Below, piece after piece: positions 27,579 through 35,763 of a stretch of 64,000 bases of DNA (its first letter is position 1; every line of letters begins with the position of its first letter). Origin of the DNA: Ralstonia thomasii (GTDB lineage Bacteria > Pseudomonadota > Gammaproteobacteria > Burkholderiales > Burkholderiaceae). Under the pieces are notes generated by a model. That model was not told the origin of the DNA. It did no database searches and worked only from the letters and a program-made list of their open reading frames with translations. Position numbers and translations under genes: made by a program. Location: NCBI RefSeq assembly GCF_958405895.1, contig NZ_CATZAR010000012.1, one strand, 5' to 3'.

Positions 27579-28223
27579 GGTTTGTATTTTGGGTGCTTTT
27601 TGTTCTTGTGGTGCATCCCTTGTTTCATCCCCTGCCGGGGCTGACTCACTTTCTTTGTCTTGCCAAAGAAAGTAAGCAAAGAAAGGCGCGCCCGAGATGG
27701 CGAAAGATTCCTTGAATTTTCGTAAGCGGGCGGAGACGGGAAAAACTCGCTGCGCTCAGACAGTTTCCCGTCTTTTTTCCGCCCGCTTACGAAAATTCAA
27801 GGCGCCATCTAGGGCAGGGTACGGCCACACCATCGAAGCACCACCGCAGTAGAGCGTAAGCGACAAGACGCGAAGCAAAGCGAGCGAACCAGTGGAGTGC
27901 GAGCGAAGCGAAGCAGCACACCGCAACAAACGAAACTTCGACAGAGCACGCAAACCACCGTTTTGGTCGTTGACGTTCCTGCCCTAGATGGCGCCTTGGA
28001 TTTTTGTTGCGGGGAGGATAAAGAGGGGAGGCCTGTCTGAGCGAAGCGAGTTTGCCTCCCCTCCCTCCCCGCGACACAAATCCAAGGGGAAGTCGCCATC
28101 TCGGGCGCGCCTTTCTTTTGCTTACTTTTCTTTGGCAAGACAAAGAAAAGTGAGTCGTGCCCGGCAGGGTACGAAAGGGGGATAGACCACCAACATCAAA
28201 GTCAAGCCAGTGGCCCACAACCC
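27579..28223. repeat. Mosaic of nested inverted repeats between kdpC and kdpD
   Basis: No gene was found in this stretch. Outer arms at 27631-27703 and 28093-28169 are near-identical in inverted orientation and contain the interspersed motif CTTTGTCTTGCCAAAGAAA. Inside are a long hairpin at 27710-27802, a perfect 18-base inverted pair GGCGCCATCTAGGGCAGG (27801-27818) with its complement at 27978-27995, and a second long hairpin at 27994-28087. The structure is nested, like an extragenic repeat element that has collected other repeats. It may weaken or abolish kdpC-to-kdpD cotranscription. Confidence 0.75.
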
Positions 28224-28847
28224 TCACTTCAAATCATCCAACGCCAGATTCAACTCCAACACGTTGACGACCGGCTCACCAAACACCCCAAGCACCGGCC
28301 CCTTGGTGTTCTCAGCCACCACCTTCTTCACGAGATCAGGCGACATGTGGCGAGCCTTGGCCACACGCTCTACTTGGTACGCCGCAGCAGCAGGACTGAT
28401 CTCCGGGTCCAGCCCGCTAGCCGATGCCGTCACAAGATCAGCAGGAATCGGCGCAGTGTTCGTCCGGTCCGCTTCCTTGAGCGCCGCAATCCGCGCCTTG
28501 GCCGCCTCCGTCAGCGCCGGGTTGCTCGGCCCCAGGTTGGAGCCGCTTGACGCCTGCGCGTTATAGGGGTTCGGCGCCGTCGCCGAGATCCGCCCCCAGA
28601 AATACTCCGGCGTATCAAAGTTCTGCCCGATCAACGACGAGCCAACGGCCTTGCCATGACGCTCGATGATCGAGCCGCCGGCCTGCGCCGGAAACAGCGC
28701 CTTGCCAACCCCCGTCACCACCACCGGATACAGCACACCGGTAATGAGCGACAGCCCAACAAACACCACCAGCGCCGCACGCAGCAGCCCACCTTGTTGC
28801 GGCACATCGGCCTGAACAGGTTGACGCGCTTGAGTTGTGGTTGCCAT
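28224..28847 (-). CDS. kdpC: K+-transporting ATPase subunit C
   Basis: This 207-residue protein has one N-terminal membrane helix (LRAALVVFVGLSLITGVLYPVVVTGVG) and a periplasmic domain with SSLIGQNF and YFWGRISATAPNPYNAQASSG, all KdpC hallmarks. It stabilises the KdpFABC complex and raises nucleotide affinity. AAGGAG lies upstream of 28847. It follows kdpB by 15 bases. Confidence 0.95.
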   Translation of the reverse strand: MATTTQARQPVQADVPQQGGLLRAALVVFVGLSLITGVLYPVVVTGVGKALFPAQAGGSIIERHGKAVGSSLIGQNFDTPEYFWGRISATAPNPYNAQASSGSNLGPSNPALTEAAKARIAALKEADRTNTAPIPADLVTASASGLDPEISPAAAAYQVERVAKARHMSPDLVKKVVAENTKGPVLGVFGEPVVNVLELNLALDDLK

Positions 28848-28862
28848 GAATGCACTCCTTCC

Positions 28863-31079
28863 TTAAACCCAGCCCATTGCGGCCAGGAACATGTCGATGA
28901 TCTTGATGCCCGGGAAGGGCAGCAGCAGGCCGCCCAGGCCGTAGATCAAGAGGTTGCGGCGCAGCAGCGTGGCGGCCCCCAGCGCGCGGTACTTCACGCC
29001 CTTGAGCGCCAGCGGAATCAGGAACACGATGATCAGCGCATTGAAGATCACCGCGCTCATTACGGCCGATGCGGGCGTCGCCAGGTGCATCACGTTCAGC
29101 GCGGCGAGTTGCGGGTACGTGGTCGCAAACGCGGCCGGGATGATCGCGAAATACTTCGCCACGTCATTGGCGATCGAGAACGTGGTGAGCGAGCCGCGCG
29201 TCATTAGCATCTGCTTGCCGATCTCGACAATCTGGATCAGCTTGGTCGGGCTGGAATCCAGGTCGACCATGTTGCCGGCTTCCTTGGCAGCCTGCGTGCC
29301 GCTGTTCATGGCGACGGCCACGTCGGCCTGTGCCAGCGCGGGGGCATCGTTGGTACCGTCACCGGTCATGGCAACGAGGCGGCCTTGCGCCTGCTGCTCG
29401 CGGATCAGCGCGAGCTTGGTCTCGGGCGTGGCTTCGGCAATGAAGTCGTCAACGCCCGCTTCAGCTGCGATAGACGCGGCGGTGAGGCGGTTGTCGCCGG
29501 TGATCATCACCGTCTTGATGCCCATCTGGCGCAGCTCGGCAAAGCGCTCGCGGATGCCGGCCTTCACGATGTCCTTCAGCTCCACCACGCCGAGCACGCG
29601 GTCGTTGTCGGACACCACCAGCGGCGTGCCGCCTTGGCGCGCGACGTCGTCGACGGCAGTCGATACGGCCTCCGGAAACTTGCCGGCCAGCAGCGTCACA
29701 TGCGTGCGGATCGCATCGGCTGCGCCCTTGCGGATCTGACGGGCGTCGCCTGCATGGGAGACGTTGATGCCGCTCATGCGCGTTTGCGCAGAGAAGGCGA
29801 CGTACACGGGCTGCGTCTTCGCAAGGGCCGCTTCATCGATGGACGCCTCGCCCAGGTTGCGTGCGAGCGTAACGATGCTGCGGCCTTCCGGCGTTTCATC
29901 GGCCAGCGACGACAGCCATGCGGCCTCGGCCAACTGCTTGGCCGTCACGCCCGGCGCGGGAATAAAGCGCGACGCCTGGCGGTTGCCGTGCGTGATCGTG
30001 CCGGTCTTGTCGAGCAGCAGCACATCCACGTCACCAGCCGCCTCCACGGCGCGGCCCGAGGTGGCGATCACGTTGGCCTGCATCATGCGGCTCATGCCCG
30101 CCACGCCAATGGCGGAGAGCAGCCCGCCGATGGTGGTCGGGATCAGACACACCAGCAGCGCGACGAGCACGGTAATCGTGATCGGCGAACCGGCCTTCAT
30201 CGCGTCCACCGAGAAGATCGAATACGGCAGCAGCGTGACGGTCGCCAGCATCAGGATGATGGTCAGGCTCACCAGCAGGATCGTCAGCGCCAGCTCGTTC
30301 GGCGTCTTCTGGCGCTTGGCGCCTTCCACCATCGAGATCATCCGATCGAGGAAGCTCTCGCCGGGGTTGGCGGTGATGCGCACGATGATCCAGTCCGACA
30401 GCACACGCGTGCCGCCGGTCACGGACGAGAAATCCCCGCCCGATTCGCGGATGACCGGTGCCGATTCGCCGGTGATGGCGCTTTCGTCCACCGAGGCCAC
30501 GCCTTCGATGACCTCGCCGTCGCCGGGGACCATGTCGCCGGCTTCGATGAGGACGATGTCGCCACGCCGCAGCGCGGTGGCCACGCGCGCTTCCACGCGG
30601 TCACGGCGGTGCGGATCTGCCAGCACCTTGGCTTGCACCGTGGTTTTGATGCCGCGCAGCGATGCCGCCTGCTGCTTGCTGCGGCCCTCGGCCAACGCTT
30701 CGGCAAAGTTGGCGAACAACACCGTGAACCACAGCCACACCGATACGGCGAGGATGAAGCCCGCCGGCGCTTCGGCCTGGCCGCGCAGCGCCATCACCCA
30801 CAGGATGGTGGTGAGGATGCTGCCGACGTAGACGACAAACATCACGGGGTTCTTGGCCTGCGCGCGCGGCGACAGCTTGCGGAAGCTATCGACAATGGCG
30901 GGCTTGACCAGCGCCGACGAGAACATCGACAGCTTGCGCACCTCCTTGGCGGACAGCGTCGTGTGCGTGCTGCGCGCGTGCGCCTCGGCGGCTGCGGCAG
31001 TACCAGTACCGGCGCTGGGCTCAAGCTTGTGCTTGACCGTACGCACAGCCGGTTCGGATTCGGGATAACGGATAGCCAT
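28863..31079 (-). CDS. kdpB: K+-transporting P-type ATPase subunit B
   Basis: This 738-residue catalytic subunit has the actuator motif TGES (AITGESAPVIRES), the phosphorylation motif DKTGT in LLLDKTGTITHG, the hinge GDGTNDAPAL and the Kdp-specific KRQKTPNELAL. The start at 31079 (MAIRYPESEP) follows an AGGTG; the frame is open upstream to 31151 without family likeness. The serine of the TGES loop is the site of inhibitory phosphorylation in E. coli KdpB and is kept here. It lies 40 bases downstream of kdpA. Confidence 0.96.
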   Translation of the reverse strand: MAIRYPESEPAVRTVKHKLEPSAGTGTAAAAEAHARSTHTTLSAKEVRKLSMFSSALVKPAIVDSFRKLSPRAQAKNPVMFVVYVGSILTTILWVMALRGQAEAPAGFILAVSVWLWFTVLFANFAEALAEGRSKQQAASLRGIKTTVQAKVLADPHRRDRVEARVATALRRGDIVLIEAGDMVPGDGEVIEGVASVDESAITGESAPVIRESGGDFSSVTGGTRVLSDWIIVRITANPGESFLDRMISMVEGAKRQKTPNELALTILLVSLTIILMLATVTLLPYSIFSVDAMKAGSPITITVLVALLVCLIPTTIGGLLSAIGVAGMSRMMQANVIATSGRAVEAAGDVDVLLLDKTGTITHGNRQASRFIPAPGVTAKQLAEAAWLSSLADETPEGRSIVTLARNLGEASIDEAALAKTQPVYVAFSAQTRMSGINVSHAGDARQIRKGAADAIRTHVTLLAGKFPEAVSTAVDDVARQGGTPLVVSDNDRVLGVVELKDIVKAGIRERFAELRQMGIKTVMITGDNRLTAASIAAEAGVDDFIAEATPETKLALIREQQAQGRLVAMTGDGTNDAPALAQADVAVAMNSGTQAAKEAGNMVDLDSSPTKLIQIVEIGKQMLMTRGSLTTFSIANDVAKYFAIIPAAFATTYPQLAALNVMHLATPASAVMSAVIFNALIIVFLIPLALKGVKYRALGAATLLRRNLLIYGLGGLLLPFPGIKIIDMFLAAMGWV

Positions 31080-31119
31080 AAGGCACCTGTTGATATTGGG
31101 TAGACGACTCGCCGTGCGC

Positions 31120-32892
31120 TTAGCGGGCGAGATGCTCTGCAATGGGGCCAAGTGCGAGGGCCGGGATGTACGTGAGCGCGCCCACCAGCAGCACCGAGCC
31201 GATCAGCAGCACCACAAACAGCGGCCCATGCGTGGGCAGCGTGCCGGCCGTCACGGGCAGGCGCTTCTTGGCGGCAAACGTGCCTGCCATAGCCAGCACC
31301 GGCACGATGATCCAGAAGCGGCCCAGCCACATGCAGATGCCCAGCGCCAAGTTGTAGAACGGCGTGTTGGCAGACAGGCCCGCAAACGCGCTGCCGTTGT
31401 TGTTGGCGGCAGACGAGAAGGCGTACAGCACTTCAGAGAAGCCGTGCGTGCCTGGGTTGAAGATGCCGGCCTTGCCCTGCGTGACCACCACGGCCACGGC
31501 CGTGCCCACCAGCACCAGCAGCGGCGTGACGAGGATGGCGATGGAGGTCATCTTCATCTCGAACACCTCGATCTTCTTGCCGAGGTATTCCGGCGTGCGG
31601 CCGATCATCAGCCCCGCGATGAACACGGCCAGGATGGCGTACACCAGCATGCCGTACAGACCTGAGCCCACACCGCCAAACACCACTTCGCCCAACTGCA
31701 TCAGGAACATCGGCACGAAGCCGCCCAGCGCGGTCAGCGAGTCATGCATGGCATTCACCGCCCCGCACGACGCTGCCGTGGTGATGGTGGCAAACAGCGA
31801 CGAGGCCACGATGCCAAAGCGCGTTTCCTTGCCCTCCATATTGCCCACGGCCTCGTCGATGCCGAGGTTGGCGAGCATCGGGTTGGGGTGCAATTCAGCC
31901 CATGCCAGGAAGACGGCGAGCACCACAAACAGCACCGTCATCGCAGCCAGCACGGCCCAGCCTTGCCGGCCATCGCCCACCATGCCGCCAAACGTAAAGC
32001 ACAGCGCCGCCGGGATGATGAAGATCGCCAGCATCTGCACGAAGTTCGTCAGCGCGTTGGGGTTCTCGTACGGGTGGGCGGAGTTGGCATTGAACGGGCC
32101 GCCGCCATTGGTGCCGATCATCTTGATGGCTTCTTGCGAGGCGATCGGACCCATCGGCAGGGTCTGCGTTTGCGTGGTGGCCTTTTCCGTGACGGGGTTG
32201 CCTTGGGCATCCTTGATCGGCTGGCCGCTTGCATCCATCTTCGGGTTGTCGTACGTGGTGGCGGTGACGGTGGTCACCTCCTTGTAGCCATCGAAGTTCT
32301 GGATGACGCCCTGGCTGACAAAGAACACCGACACGATGATCGACAACGGCAGCAGCACATAGACCGTCGAGCGCGTGAAGTCGACCCAAAAGTTGCCGAT
32401 GGTGTTGGCAGAGTGGCGCGCAAAACCGCGAATGAGCGCAATCACCACCGCAATGCCGGTAGCGGCAGACAGGAAGTTCTGCACCGCCAGCCCGAGCATC
32501 TGCGTGAGATAGCTCATCGTGCTTTCGCCCGAATAGCCTTGCCAGTTGGTGTTGGTGACAAAGCTGACCGCCGTGTTGAACGACGAATCCGGCGTGACCG
32601 CACCAAAGCCCTGCGGGTTGAGCGGCAGCCACTGCTGCGCGCGCTGCAGCGCATACACCGCCAGCGCGCCCAGCACGTTGACGACGATGACGGCCAGCGC
32701 GTAGTGCTTCCAGCCCATCTCGGCCTGCGGGTTGACGCCGGCCACGCGATAGAACAGCCGCTCGACGGGGCCGAGCCAGTGCGCGCGCGATGGCTTGTCA
32801 CCAAACACGCCGGTCATATACGCGCCCAGCGGTTTGGCCAGAACCAGCAGCACGACCAGGTAGATCGCCAGCTGGAGGAGGAACGCATTCAT
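31120..32892 (-). CDS. kdpA: K+-transporting ATPase subunit A (K+ channel-like)
   Basis: This 590-residue inner-membrane protein has about ten helices and four degenerate selectivity-filter repeats, visible as TNTNWQGYSGESTMSYLTQM, GTNGGGPFNANSAHPYENP, AASCGAVNAMHDSLTALGG and AANNNGSAFAG. It binds K+ with high affinity and passes it to KdpB. The start at 32892 (MNAFLLQLAIYLVVLL) matches the family; it follows kdpF by 19 bases. Confidence 0.96.
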   Translation of the reverse strand: MNAFLLQLAIYLVVLLVLAKPLGAYMTGVFGDKPSRAHWLGPVERLFYRVAGVNPQAEMGWKHYALAVIVVNVLGALAVYALQRAQQWLPLNPQGFGAVTPDSSFNTAVSFVTNTNWQGYSGESTMSYLTQMLGLAVQNFLSAATGIAVVIALIRGFARHSANTIGNFWVDFTRSTVYVLLPLSIIVSVFFVSQGVIQNFDGYKEVTTVTATTYDNPKMDASGQPIKDAQGNPVTEKATTQTQTLPMGPIASQEAIKMIGTNGGGPFNANSAHPYENPNALTNFVQMLAIFIIPAALCFTFGGMVGDGRQGWAVLAAMTVLFVVLAVFLAWAELHPNPMLANLGIDEAVGNMEGKETRFGIVASSLFATITTAASCGAVNAMHDSLTALGGFVPMFLMQLGEVVFGGVGSGLYGMLVYAILAVFIAGLMIGRTPEYLGKKIEVFEMKMTSIAILVTPLLVLVGTAVAVVVTQGKAGIFNPGTHGFSEVLYAFSSAANNNGSAFAGLSANTPFYNLALGICMWLGRFWIIVPVLAMAGTFAAKKRLPVTAGTLPTHGPLFVVLLIGSVLLVGALTYIPALALGPIAEHLAR

Positions 32893-32911
32893 GGTGTGCC
32901 TCGCAGTGTTG

Positions 32912-33001
32912 TTAGAAGCGTTCGGGCCACAAGAGGGCGACGAACAAGTAGACGAGCAGGACCACCGTGATGGCCCCGGACAGCACATAGAGCCAGGTCA
33001 T
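32912..33001 (-). CDS. kdpF: K+-transporting ATPase subunit F
   Basis: This 29-residue single-helix peptide (MTWLYVLSGAITVVLLVYLF to residue 20, ending LLWPERF) is the KdpF lipid-like stabiliser of the complex. The start overlaps the stop of the upstream 41-residue gene as ATGA, so translation is coupled. It is too short for most gene finders. Confidence 0.9.
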   Translation of the reverse strand: MTWLYVLSGAITVVLLVYLFVALLWPERF

Positions 33002-33123
33002 TGCTGTTTCTCCATCGCGTGCGTGGTGGGTTGGTCTTTGGTGGCGAGCCGGCCGGAGAGGGCGAGCAATCCGCCCACTGCCAGGGCCAGCACCGCTAGG
33101 CCGGCGAGATAAACGAGGTCCAT
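32998..33123 (-). CDS. Small membrane peptide upstream of kdpF
   Basis: The frame encodes 41 residues: a hydrophobic N-terminal helix (MDLVYLAGLAVLALAVGGLL to residue 20) followed by a polar tail rich in Thr and Gln. A GGGGAG precedes the ATG at 33123. Its TGA overlaps the kdpF start (ATGA). It resembles KdpF in size and topology but not in sequence. It is probably an accessory peptide of the Kdp complex or a translational coupler; the function is unknown. Confidence 0.7.
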   Translation of the reverse strand: MDLVYLAGLAVLALAVGGLLALSGRLATKDQPTTHAMEKQQ

Positions 33124-33154
33124 ATGCGCTCCCCTTTCCTTCAGGTGGTGGTCG

Positions 33155-33961
33155 TTAGAACGTCTTGGTCACGGCGAGCAGGGCGCTTGCCTTGCCCATG
33201 TAGCTGTTACGTGTGTTGGTGTAGGCCAGACGCGATGCATTCGTGTCGATGTAGCTCAAAGAAGCTGTCCAGCCCGAACCAAAATCCTTCGTTACGCCGA
33301 CCTTCCAGTCGGCATACGACGTGCGCACCACCTGATGTGGCACCTGCTGGTAGCCCACGTGCAGGTTCAGCGTGAGGCCCCAGAAACCGGTGTCGAAGTT
33401 GCCCGACAGATCGAAGTACTGGCTGTGGTGGCTATCTGCAAAGCCGAACAGGTTGGAGAACGCGTGCGAGTACTTGAACGAGACCGGCCCGTAGCCGATC
33501 TGTGCATAACCTTCGGTGGTGTGCGGGCGGGTGTAGCCGTCGGGGTAGCTGCCCGGGTAGTAGTACTGCAGCAGGCCCACATCAATGGGCACGTCCTTCA
33601 TCAGCTCGGTCTTGTAGCCGCCGTAGAAATCCATCTCGATGGGGGCGGAGACGTTGGGGTTGGAATCCCCCAGCCAGCTGATCGACGAGTTCCAGTTGCC
33701 CACGTAGAAGCCGTTGGGCAGCGCGTAATCCACACCGCCCTGAATGGCCGGCTTGTTGTTGGTCTGCATGAGACCGCGATAGCGGTATTGGCTGGCCAGC
33801 GTGACGTTGGCCGTCAACGGGCTGGCAGGGGCGGCCGGACCGGCAACGGGTGCCGGCGCAGCGTCAGTGGCCTGCGCAAAAGCGGCCGCGCTGGACAGTG
33901 CTGCGGCACAGAAGACAACGCCACCCATGACGGTGGCGCGCAAAGAAACCTTGGCTTGCAT
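33155..33961 (-). CDS. TorF-family putative outer-membrane porin
   Basis: This 268-residue protein has a signal peptide ending AAAFAQ and a beta-barrel-like body of the TorF/Gcw_chp type (SQYRYRGLMQTNNKPAIQGG, then YADWKVGVTKDFGSGW). The last residue is phenylalanine (VTKTF), as in outer-membrane proteins. It lies 31 bases upstream of the small peptide and kdpF, and the phased KdpE-like boxes at 34085-34139 precede it, so it appears to be the first gene of the kdp operon. A role in K+ entry across the outer membrane is an inference. Confidence 0.75.
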   Translation of the reverse strand: MQAKVSLRATVMGGVVFCAAALSSAAAFAQATDAAPAPVAGPAAPASPLTANVTLASQYRYRGLMQTNNKPAIQGGVDYALPNGFYVGNWNSSISWLGDSNPNVSAPIEMDFYGGYKTELMKDVPIDVGLLQYYYPGSYPDGYTRPHTTEGYAQIGYGPVSFKYSHAFSNLFGFADSHHSQYFDLSGNFDTGFWGLTLNLHVGYQQVPHQVVRTSYADWKVGVTKDFGSGWTASLSYIDTNASRLAYTNTRNSYMGKASALLAVTKTF

Positions 33962-34072
33962 GGACCTTTCCCTTGTTGTTTTAGGTGCCGCCCGGCCCGG
34001 CGCAGGTGCGCGTCAACGGGGCCGGATGCGGCGTACAGGCAGGCTCCCGTCACAGGGCCTGCGTGCAGTGCA

Positions 34073-34139
34073 ACAGTAGGGAAAGGGGGGTAAAAACGGG
34101 GTAAAGGTTGGGGGGAGGGGTGTAAACGCGGTGTAAAAA
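34073..34139 (-). promoter_or_regulatory. kdp operon promoter with four phased KdpE-like boxes
   Basis: On the minus strand the boxes are TTTTTACAC, TTTACACC, TTTACCCC and TTTTTACCCCCC. On the plus strand the TAAA cores begin at 34134, 34123, 34102 and 34091: spacings of 11, 21 and 11, all helical multiples, as for OmpR-family direct repeats. The sequence resembles the T-rich KdpE site before E. coli kdpFABC. A TACTGT (34073-34078) fits as a -10 without a good -35, as expected for an activated promoter. Confidence 0.6.
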
Positions 34140-34327
34140 TCAGGGGAGTCAATGCGATACATCGCTCAGCAAACGCATTCTTCGGAAAACCGTATACAGA
34201 GCGCGCTTCCCGAACCAGTCGTTCGCAGTCATTCCCCGCTTTGCGACAGAGGCTGTGTCCCTCGAAAAGATTAGTGCGGCTGCACTTTGCTTCGCACTGT
34301 CTCTTTTTAAGTTGATGCCCAGCTTAT

Positions 34328-35428
34328 CTAGTCCCCAGCATTTTCCGCTCTCCACCTCTCAAATGACTCTCGAGAAATGTTATTAAGCATGCTGGAGAAG
34401 ATATCTGGATCACCCGCATACAAGCAATGTCTGATTAAGGTATATGCATTCAAAGTATCGCCGGGATTAGATGCTTCAAAATAAGCTTGATATTTCTTTA
34501 CCTCGGCAATATTTTCCTTCATATAAAAATTAAATTTCCCGCGACTAATTCCCGGCTTGCATCTAATGATTTCCGCCGCAAATCCATCGACTTTGTGCGC
34601 CTCAAAATCAAATCCCGGGAAAAAATGCTTCGCAATCTTTAGAAATCTAAACGCATTGAGGGGGGCATATTGCTTCGGCTCAACATCCGATGTGCCAATA
34701 TCCAAATCTTCAACAACCGGCTCTTGCGCAGGAGAATCTTCCAGATCGACGTCTTCGGTTTCAGCTTCAGCTCTCTTAATTTCGGCAAGCGTGGCATCAC
34801 GCACCTCACGAAACTCGCGGTCAGCGAGTTCGAACAACGCAGCGAGAGTATTAATTCTACGTTTTAGGCGGCCCGGAATTGATTTCTTATACTTTATCTT
34901 GTGATCCAAGATACTCCATGAATCCTGGACAACCGTACGTATTTGAAGCTCAAAAGGTATGCTGCCATAAACTCGATATTCAGGAAGCCCGAGCCGATCA
35001 TCGTTTAATTTAAGATCAAGATGAAGCCCCTTGTATCCGAAGGAGTTTTCCGTACCTTCAATTTGGGCAATCTTATCTGTTACAGACAGCACTTTAAAAT
35101 GCTTATGGATCAAATCTTTTACGGCCTCAATCTCGTCTTCGTATAAACAGACAATACGCAACCCAATCAAATCCGTTATATGCGCCTTGATTTCGTATTG
35201 CGTATTATTGGCCTCCAGATCACTTCGATATTTGCGGCTGAATTTTTTTATGCACTCTTCACGCTCCTTTAGACGGCCCTCAATCTTCGAGGCCGTAAGG
35301 TTAGCTGATGCCAGCAAGGAGCGAATCAATGTGAGAAACGACTCGATTGCCCCTTCGAGCAGCGGACGCTCAACATCATAGTACTCACGAAAAGCTGCCT
35401 TTTCTGCATCAAAATCAAGTGAAGCCAT
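34328..35428 (-). CDS. RelA/SpoT synthetase-domain protein (candidate toxSAS-like alarmone enzyme)
   Basis: This 366-residue protein has a RelA/SpoT nucleotidyltransferase domain at about residues 45-185. Visible elements are SKIEGRLKEREECIKKFSRKY, the Mg-binding Asp in ITDLIGLRIVC, NSFGYKGLHLDLKL, and the catalytic Glu in ELQIRTVVQDSW. There is no HD hydrolase or TGS/ACT domain. An acidic linker (residues 220-250) leads to a C-terminal helical domain of unknown function (NAFRFLKIAKHFFPGFDFEAHK). It should make (p)ppGpp or another pyrophosphorylated nucleotide. It is AT-richer than its surroundings and lies downstream of a PIN-domain gene, like a defence or toxin-antitoxin locus. Confidence 0.75.
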   Translation of the reverse strand: MASLDFDAEKAAFREYYDVERPLLEGAIESFLTLIRSLLASANLTASKIEGRLKEREECIKKFSRKYRSDLEANNTQYEIKAHITDLIGLRIVCLYEDEIEAVKDLIHKHFKVLSVTDKIAQIEGTENSFGYKGLHLDLKLNDDRLGLPEYRVYGSIPFELQIRTVVQDSWSILDHKIKYKKSIPGRLKRRINTLAALFELADREFREVRDATLAEIKRAEAETEDVDLEDSPAQEPVVEDLDIGTSDVEPKQYAPLNAFRFLKIAKHFFPGFDFEAHKVDGFAAEIIRCKPGISRGKFNFYMKENIAEVKKYQAYFEASNPGDTLNAYTLIRHCLYAGDPDIFSSMLNNISRESFERWRAENAGD

Positions 35429-35763
35429 TGCACCCCCCCAAGCATGATCAATACGTTCTAATTATCGAACCCTATACTTGCACAACCAGCATGTAAATCA
35501 TGGCTCTAAGAATAATTTTTCCGCATCATACTCTCGCCCCGCATGTACCTGAGACTTCATTAATAATTGGTCCAATAGATTGCACGGTTAAGCATGCACG
35601 GACACGCTATGCTCTCAAGGTTAGGAGTATCACGCTCGCCTTCAATCCGACGACGAAAGCAACCGTGCGTCGTCGGCTAGCGATGCTTCAATGCTGAGCA
35701 CCGGCCTTGATCCATGCCCTGGTCAACCAACTCCTCTTGCCTGCACAGGCGCCTTCCCGCTTC
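35429..35763. other. 335-base gap between RelA/SpoT and PIN genes
   Basis: No gene could be supported here. On the minus strand a GATAAT hexamer (35461-35466) lies about 35 bases before the RelA/SpoT start without a recognisable -35. The gap is long for an operon, so the RelA/SpoT gene probably has its own promoter. Confidence 0.4.

Noticed and set aside
29385..31103. 572-codon frame antisense to kdpB
   Set aside because: Shadow of kdpB, whose P-type ATPase motifs are unambiguous.
34149..34355. 68-codon frame at the 3' end of the RelA/SpoT gene
   Set aside because: It overlaps the end of the RelA/SpoT gene in another frame and has no supporting signal.
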